From: Episyrphus balteatus | Lineage: Eukaryota; Arthropoda; Insecta; Diptera; Syrphidae | Assembly (NCBI RefSeq): GCF_945859705.1 | Contig: NC_079134.1 | Location: forward strand, 31,811,136-31,875,135 | Reading direction: 5' to 3' | Length of the DNA: 64,000 bases | Shown here: piece after piece, positions 59,655 through 64,000 of the stretch | How the letters are laid out: every line of letters begins with the position of its first letter | How positions within the stretch are numbered: the first letter of the stretch is position 1 | Notes under the pieces: generated by a model | The model's database searches: none | The model's input: only the letters and a program-made list of their open reading frames with translations | Told to the model about the DNA's origin: nothing | Program-made: the position numbers and the translations under genes

Positions 59655-60429
59655 AAAAAGTATAAAAATAATTTATTGAAAACAATCATTTTCATCAAAA
59701 AAAGCAAAAAAAAAACATGAATTTTTATCTTCTTACGTCATTAATTCCATTTTTTTCCCTAACAACCTACAAAAAATGTTATGCCATCTGAAAGCTTATT
59801 GTCTTAGCTAGAAATATATATATCGATCAGGTCTATGAAACATCTACAAAAAGAGCTAGAGTTTTTTGAACTCGATCAAATTTCATTAAAAAAGCTATGG
59901 AATCAATTTTTTTGTTTGACAACCTATACAAAATATGACGTATAAATCTCATTTTAAAGATGCCTACAAGAGAAGTAATAATTTTTTAAAGTCAACCATG
60001 TCGAATTTTCAGACTGAGATTACGGTACTTCCCAAACTGGTGGCTGTTCGGGGGGCAACAGATCTCGGCTGGTGTTTTGAGGTTTTTCGCAAGTTTCTTG
60101 ATTTAACAAGAATAGAAATGAGAACAGCTCAATAGACGTGCTTTTTGTTGCTCCGGTTAATTTATTTAAATTTCCCTATACAAATTGTCCGATTTGCTTC
60201 TTTAAAAGTTTAATCAGTTCTTGCTAATAAACACTACATATTTATTGCTGTTTTCGGTGGTGTCCTATCGTAATTGAATTAAATTTATTGAATCTAAATT
60301 AAGTGAATTCGGTTTGATAGTTAACCTCAAATCAAAGAATTAACTTTCCATCTCATTCCGATTCCTCACACATGCATTAACACCCTTGCATTTACCTCAT
60401 TTACAAATAAACTTAACTACGCTTACATA

Positions 60430-61339
60430 ATGTCAGGCACTGAAACAAAAAAATTTGTCCGAAATACCGCAAACTCGAATAAACATTCAAATGAACCACT
60501 ACCAACTACAAATTCCCCTTCACTAAAAGCTCCGAGCGAGATCGACTGTGCTTTATGGGAACGAATTGATGAACGCTTGAAAAGTCTATGTGAGTCCATT
60601 TCTAAAACTATAAATAATCAAATTTCCGAATCCGAAACACGAATCTTGGCAAAAATTGAAAAAACCGAGATAGATTGCAACTACCGAGATAGAAACACTT
60701 AAGACCGATGTGAAACTAATAAATAGCTCACTCTCCGACACAAAAACAACTATGTCAATAAGCAAAGCTGAGCTGTCAAACGCCATTTCCAATATTGATA
60801 AGCTGAAGCTTATAGCTGAAGCTCAAGAAAATAGGCTTGTTGCCGCTGACGCCATTCTTTACGGAGTACCACATCAACCCCAGGAGAATCTCTCGGCAAT
60901 ATTTAACACACTTTGCAACACTATTGGCTTCAATACAACCGCACTCAACAAAATTTACCGCACTCGCCCCTCCAAAAATCGTTTGGATTCCGCCGTTTTA
61001 CTTAAATTTACTTCGCCATTTGATCGAAACATGACTCTAAGGAAAATAAGAATTTTCCTAACTCAAAACAAACGCCAACTTAGTCTGAGCGATCTTGGGT
61101 TTCCATCCGAAAGTACTTCACTTGTTTACTTGCGCGAAAGTCTGACCAAAAAAAATCAAAGTATTTTGCGAAATGCACTCATACTGAAGAAAAATAAAAA
61201 AATACATTCTGCATTCACCGCACGGGGATTTGTTTACATCAAACTTCATCAAGATGACAGCGAAGCTCAAATTATTGACAACATTGAAACATTAAATAAA
61301 TTACTGGGTTACCAACCTTATGAACCTAACATAAATTAG
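60430..61339 (+). pseudogene. ORF1 of second non-LTR element, one frameshift
   Basis: The ATG at 60430 opens 90 codons. The protein then continues in another frame, whose first ATG is at 60710 and which ends at 61339. The break lies at about 60665-60690, where ACCGAGATAG is duplicated. The N-terminal half is charged and coiled-coil-like. The region around ILYGVPHQPQENL resembles the RRM-like core of LINE ORF1 proteins, which bind the element RNA. There is no zinc knuckle. Confidence 0.7.
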
Positions 61340-61646
61340 TTTTTCGAACTTAGACAACATTGCCAGATAAACAACTTTTCTTTTCAATAATTTTTTTTTT
61401 TTTAATTTTTGCATTTTCATTAATTTTTATTACTAACTTAAACATTATTTATTTCTACTTTCCTATTTATTATACTATCATTTGTTTTTTCTTTTAAATT
61501 TTGAATTCAGAATATGGAAAAAGATCCAATAATGCTTTTAAATTTTTATTTTTCTTTTGGCCTTTTTTTCTCCTCGAAGTCTTTTCCTATATCATTCCTA
61601 ATGTCGTGTTCATATTTCCGCATTTGTTTAAAACATCACCGGCTCG

Positions 61647-64000
61647 GTGTTGGCTAATAGTAATGGAGTAGTTCCTGATTCCGACGGTTATGTTGAGCTG
61701 CGATCACTCGTCAAGATATTGGTTGCCCAAAAATCTGGCCTCAAAATTTGTCATTTAAATGCACAAAGTTTGAGATGTAAAATGGACGAATTTCGAGAAA
61801 TTTTCGAAGGTTCTGGGGTTGATGTAGTTTGTATTTCGGAGACATGGTTTTCGAGCAATGTTAATGATACTTTTTTTAAACTTGCAAGCTACAAGCTTTT
61901 TCGAGCTGATCGAACTAGATGTAATGGTGGTGGGGTTGCTATATATCTAAAAGAAAATATTACATGTGTTGTTAAACGTAGGTCTTCAAATGACAGCCAA
62001 ATAGAATATTTGTTTCTTGAGCTTCTTGGGGAATGCGAGAGGATTTTAGTGGGTGTCGCCTATAGACCACATCGACTTATAAACACAAAACCTCTTATAT
62101 CTTTACTTGAAGAGATAGAGATAGTTCAAAAGTAATTTTGTGTGGGGATATGAACAGTGATTTACTTCTGGAAAGCCATTTAGTGGAAAGTATGCTTACC
62201 TTGAATCTGTTTCCCGTTAATGTTTCTTCCCCTACGCACTTTAGCTCACATACTGCTACACTTCTCGACGTTTTTTTTGTAAGTGAACCTAATAAAGTTT
62301 TCATGTATGACCAGTTGTCTGCTCGCGCTTTCTCAAAACATGATCTCATTTACCTTACTTTCGAGTTTACCTTAACTAGTTCTCCTAGCATTTTCACATT
62401 CAGAGATTTCAAAAGCATTAACCTAGTTACATTGGAGTGCGATGCTCGGAGTATAGCGTGGGAAAATATTTACTTCATGGCTTCATGTAATGAGCAAATT
62501 GATTTTCTTCAAATGAACATTAATCACCTTTTTGAAAAACATGTTCCTTTGAGGACTAAAACTTTTAACTCAAGGCAACGCTCTTGGTTTACTTCAGACA
62601 TACGTTTACTTATAAAAAAACGTGACCTGGCATACGTTGGAAGAGATATAAACTTAGTGCATACCGCGAAGAATACTGTAGTCTTCGTAACAGAACCGTT
62701 TCTCTTATTCGGTCAACTAAGGCTCAAGTATTCGCTAATAAACTTGACCCTTGTTTAAGTGGAAAAAAGCTTTGGAAAAATTTACGAAACCTAGGTTTGG
62801 GTAAACAGCAAGGTGAAATATGCAAGTCTATTGATGTGAATTCGCTAAACCAGAATTTTGTTACTCTTCCACATTTATCGGGTGTAATACCATCACCATC
62901 TATTGTAAACTTACCTGTTGAAAATATCGCTGAAACAAATCAGAAGTTCGGATTTAACGGAATTGATCAGTCTCAAGTAGTTGAAAGCATACTATCCATC
63001 AAATCGAACGCTGTTGGAACCGATGGTGTCCATCCTAAGTTTTTAAAAATTTTACTACCCATAGTGCTGCCCTACATTACTTTCGCTTTCAACAGTATTT
63101 TAACAACCAGTGTTTTCCCTACAGCTTGGAAACGAGCGAAAATCATACCGGTTCCTAAAAATTCAAGTGGAAAGGATTTCCGGCCCATATCCATACTCCC
63201 GTATCTGTCGAAAGCTTTCGAAAAAATAATGAAAATTCAAATTAATTCTTTTTTATACACTACTCATGCCCTTTCTCCGTTGCAATCTGGTTTTCGGGAA
63301 AAACATAGTTGCATTACCGCTTTGCTGACAGTAGTAGATGAAATTAGACAAAACATTGATAATGATCAAATAACTTTTCTCTTACTGCTAGATTTTTCTC
63401 GTGCTTTTGATACTGTTGATCACAATGTTCTGTGCAATAAGCTCTTAACTTGTTTTGATTTTTCTGCCACTGCCACAAAGCTTCTTAGTTCCTATCTTAC
63501 CGGTCGGGAACAAGCGGTTTATGCAAACAACCTACTGTCCAATTTTATAGCCGTGCCTACAGGAGTACCTCAAGGCTCTATTTTGGGGCCCTTGCTCTTT
63601 TCCTTGTATATCTTGAACTTCCATCATTAGTAACTCTAACATTCAGCTCTATGCCGATGATGCTCAACTTCAAATTAGCTGCCGTCTCGGTCTTATTGAA
63701 GATTGTGTAAGTCGCATTAATGCTGATCTTGAAAACATAGCTAATTGGGCAAAGAAAAATCTCCTCTCAATTAATTCAGCTAAATCTAAGTGTATTGTCA
63801 TCTCTAAGAAAAGTACCTCAACATCTTATTTTCTCACGATCATCCTTAACAATGACCCCATCGAATATGTTTCCACAGCCAAGAACTTAGGTATGACTTT
63901 CAACAAAACACTAACTTGGAGTAACCACATCAGTGTAGCAGTAGGGAAAGTATATGGTGTATTACGTTCCTTATGGGCGTCACAGTATTTTACTCCAATA
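61647..64000 (+). pseudogene. ORF2 (endonuclease/RT) of second non-LTR element, three frameshifts
   Basis: The endonuclease begins in 61647-62135 (ICHLNAQSLRCKMDEF, VVCISETW). After a shift near 62130 it continues in 62138-62758 (CGDMNSDLL, TLLDVFF, SKHDLIYLTF). A second shift near 62633 enters the RT frame through 63630 (DFRPISILPYLSKAFEKIM, LLLDFSRAFDTVDH, GVPQGSILGP). A third shift near 63618 precedes QLYADDAQLQ. The remainder runs off the window. Key catalytic motifs survive, so inactivation is recent. Confidence 0.85.

Larger units (their letters stand above)
59171..60105 (-). repeat. Dispersed repeat R2, copy II, inverted
   Basis: Inverted match to 6925-7225 plus 13441-13640. It is split by an RTE fragment at 59408-59654. 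Shared blocks include TTCGGGGGGCAACAGATCTC and AGCCAAGTATTTCTTCTTA. Confidence 0.7.
60106..64000 (+). mobile_element. Second non-LTR retrotransposon, frameshifted, cut by window edge
   Basis: It starts after the end of R2 copy II; the exact 5' end is not fixed. It comprises a 5' leader, a broken ORF1, a spacer of about 300 bp, and a broken ORF2 with endonuclease and RT that runs past the window end. The two-ORF layout and RT phrases (LLLLDFSRAFDTVDH, GVPQGSILGP, YADD) fit the CR1/L2/Jockey-like group; the exact clade is not decided. Confidence 0.85.

Overview
The window looks like AT-rich, non-coding DNA of an arthropod, most likely an insect and possibly a fly; the order is an inference. It has no operons and long A/T homopolymers. 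The only substantial open reading frames belong to retrotransposons. Almost every structure I can delimit is a transposable element, often one inside another. I recognise no host gene with confidence. One short exon-like reading frame (3088-3223) and one promoter/first-exon-like patch (26640-26895) are the best host candidates.

Three retroelements carry most of the coding capacity. (1) A complete Ty3/Gypsy LTR element on the minus strand (7226-13440) has two identical-looking 506-bp LTRs, an ATAT target duplication, Gag with a SAP-like domain, coiled coil and zinc knuckle, and Pol with PR-RT-RNaseH-IN. Gag and Pol are joined through a G GGA AAC -1 slippery heptamer, and the LTR carries heat-shock-element-like repeats upstream of a TATA box. 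(2) A complete RTE-type non-LTR element on the plus strand (48811-52271) has a perfect 17-bp target duplication and an intact 1030-aa endonuclease/reverse transcriptase; a 5'-truncated minus-strand relative sits at 59408-59654. (3) A second non-LTR element with ORF1 and ORF2 (about 60.1 kb to the window edge) is disabled by frameshifts.

The rest is a mosaic of non-autonomous DNA elements. hAT-like elements with 8-bp target duplications lie at 17646-19084, 23709-24634 and 56802-57771, the last nested in 56088-57990. TA-flanked, mariner-like MITEs lie at 4295-4998, 22276-23125, 29896-30611, 32060-32497 and 43688-45435. A TTAA-flanked element lies at 35518-36242. Two copies of a long-arm foldback element lie at 27355-29098 and 36972-38816. 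Two inverted-repeat elements rich in CTTAAG motifs lie at 3264-3876 and 32650-33299.

Two dispersed families serve as old landing sites. R1 (copies near 0.6-1.6, 17.9-19.0, 22.2-24.9, 39.6-40.6 and 48.7-52.9 kb) has a conserved start, a GACA microsatellite in some copies and a hairpin-like end. R2 (6.9-7.2 plus 13.4-13.6 kb, and 59.2-60.1 kb inverted) was split by the Gypsy element in one copy and by the RTE fragment in the other. Comparing copies exposes empty sites and hence a relative insertion order.

Smaller items worth attention are a tRNA-like segment inside a MITE (32214-32286), a hammerhead-ribozyme-like core (35190-35238), two miRNA-like hairpins (19141-19262, 53348-53461) and a 14-bp minisatellite (57992-58187). 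The stretches between these are AT-rich and unassigned.
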